A stretch of DNA of 64,000 nucleotides, from positions 97,099,619 to 97,163,618 of the forward strand of contig NC_085047.1 in the NCBI RefSeq assembly GCF_963662255.1, read 5' to 3'. The translations under genes and the position numbers were made by a program. This DNA comes from Cinclus cinclus (Eukaryota; Chordata; Aves; Passeriformes; Cinclidae). Position 1 is the stretch's first letter. Each line of letters begins with the position of its first letter. Below, piece by piece: positions 63,423 through 64,000 of the stretch. The notes under the pieces were generated by a model. The model was not told the DNA's origin. It saw only the letters and a program-made list of their open reading frames with translations, and searched no databases.

Positions 63423-64000
63423 CTAAATGATATAAAAACAGAGGAAAAGACTTATTATATATTGCATATTACAAGTATGTTTTCACCAAAAGACATATAC
63501 ATAAGTATATTTTCACCATTGCAACTCTTCTGGCCTCTCTGGAATAAAACAGAAGGACTTTTAAGTATTGTAGAGTAGATAATTTCTCACTATATCTTTA
63601 ATATAATGGAGAAAATTTTATACACCAATGTAATTTAATCCTTGTATCACCTAAAAGAGATAAAATACTGAAATTTCATTTTCAGATATGTTACCATATA
63701 CTGCTTACATTTAAAAAAAAAAAAGAATTTAAATTGAGAATTTAAAAAAAAATCATTTTAATGCTGCTACTTCCATTTATCCTGCAGATTATGACTTGGT
63801 CAACTGCCTGAATGTTTATATTGTTAGAGCATTGCAATACTGCTGCCTGGCACTGCTTGAGAAATTTGTGCCTGAGTATATGTAAAAATGCCTGTAAATC
63901 CCCAGGCTTTCTTCTTTCAGGATATGCCATAAAACCTGTTCAGTATCTGTACAAACAAAACTCTAGTCTTGACTCTTATGAGTAATACTGAAGGCTTAAG
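63423..64000 (-). other. ANOS1: ANOS1 intron, partial
   Basis: Upstream intron running off the window. The only open frame of note (63742-63930, minus) does not resemble anosmin-1, and I see no exon-like acceptor and donor pair around it. Confidence 0.8.

Larger units (their letters stand above)
53015..64000 (-). other. ANOS1: ANOS1 gene, 3' part (anosmin-1)
   Basis: Minus-strand gene entering from the right edge of the window. Anosmin-1 is a secreted, heparan-sulfate-binding matrix glycoprotein that modulates FGFR1 signalling and guides olfactory axons and GnRH neurons. Loss in humans causes Kallmann syndrome. The family layout is signal peptide, Cys-rich region, WAP domain, four FN3 domains and a His-rich tail, about 680 residues. 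This window holds the last five coding exons (689 coding bases, 228 complete codons plus stop), so the 5' exons with the WAP domain and first two FN3 domains lie beyond 64000. All four intron phases match between neighbouring exons and the frame is open throughout, so the gene looks intact and functional here. The assignment rests on peptide identity that I recognise from vertebrate anosmin-1. Confidence 0.93.

Noticed and set aside
63742..63930. Minus-strand frame considered as the next upstream ANOS1 exon
   Set aside because: The peptide does not match the expected FN3 sequence and no suitable splice sites bound it.
1..64000. CRISPR arrays, tRNA or rRNA genes, operons, prophage
   Set aside because: Nothing of this kind is visible. 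The sequence is vertebrate nuclear DNA, and the repeated units seen are microsatellites and LINE/LTR copies.

Overview
This window is vertebrate nuclear DNA and almost certainly from a bird. It is AT-rich and intron/intergene-like, with no bacterial-style gene packing. It carries several copies of the avian CR1 LINE, recognisable by their conserved 3' region and the short tail repeat built on ATTCTATGAT. It also carries a solo long terminal repeat of a type I recognise as common in neoavian and passerine genomes. The only protein-coding gene I can support is the 3' part of ANOS1 (KAL1), which encodes the secreted matrix protein anosmin-1. It is on the minus strand at the right-hand end. I call five coding exons with exact GT/AG junctions and matching reading phases: 63422-63328, 61255-61084, 60076-59856, 58275-58134 and 57469-57411. 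Together they encode roughly the last 228 residues: the end of the third fibronectin type III (FN3) domain, the whole fourth one, and the short His-rich C-terminal tail. The tail ends at the stop codon at 57413-57411. A long 3'UTR follows and probably ends near a minus-strand AATAAA at 53037-53032.

Region by region: 1-53 kb is an intergenic desert downstream of ANOS1. It holds CR1 fragments at about 3.64-3.89 kb (minus), 9.36-10.0 kb (plus), 10.51-10.68 kb (plus), 23.35-24.17 kb (plus) and 29.31-29.52 kb (minus). It also holds a solo LTR at 31.10-31.73 kb (plus), simple repeats (notably 5.8-6.0 kb and 7.63-7.86 kb), and homopurine G-tracts near 30.8, 36.4 and 38.4 kb. Two GC-richer islands (28.6-29.1 and 48.4-49.1 kb) are unexplained. 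A possible decayed retroelement protease relic lies at 47.3-47.6 kb. 53-57.4 kb is the likely ANOS1 3'UTR, and 57.4-64 kb holds ANOS1 exons and introns.

I found no exotic gene system, RNA gene or CRISPR array. The observations most worth a second look are four. One is a compact array of three perfect AGGTCA nuclear-receptor half-sites (33139-33162). Another is a candidate conserved enhancer with an RFX X-box and an octamer (about 24.96-25.33 kb). The third is a pair of perfect 24-26 bp palindromes, one of them inside the ANOS1 3'UTR. The fourth is the decayed protease-like relic. Most open reading frames in the window are chance, antisense or repeat-derived.
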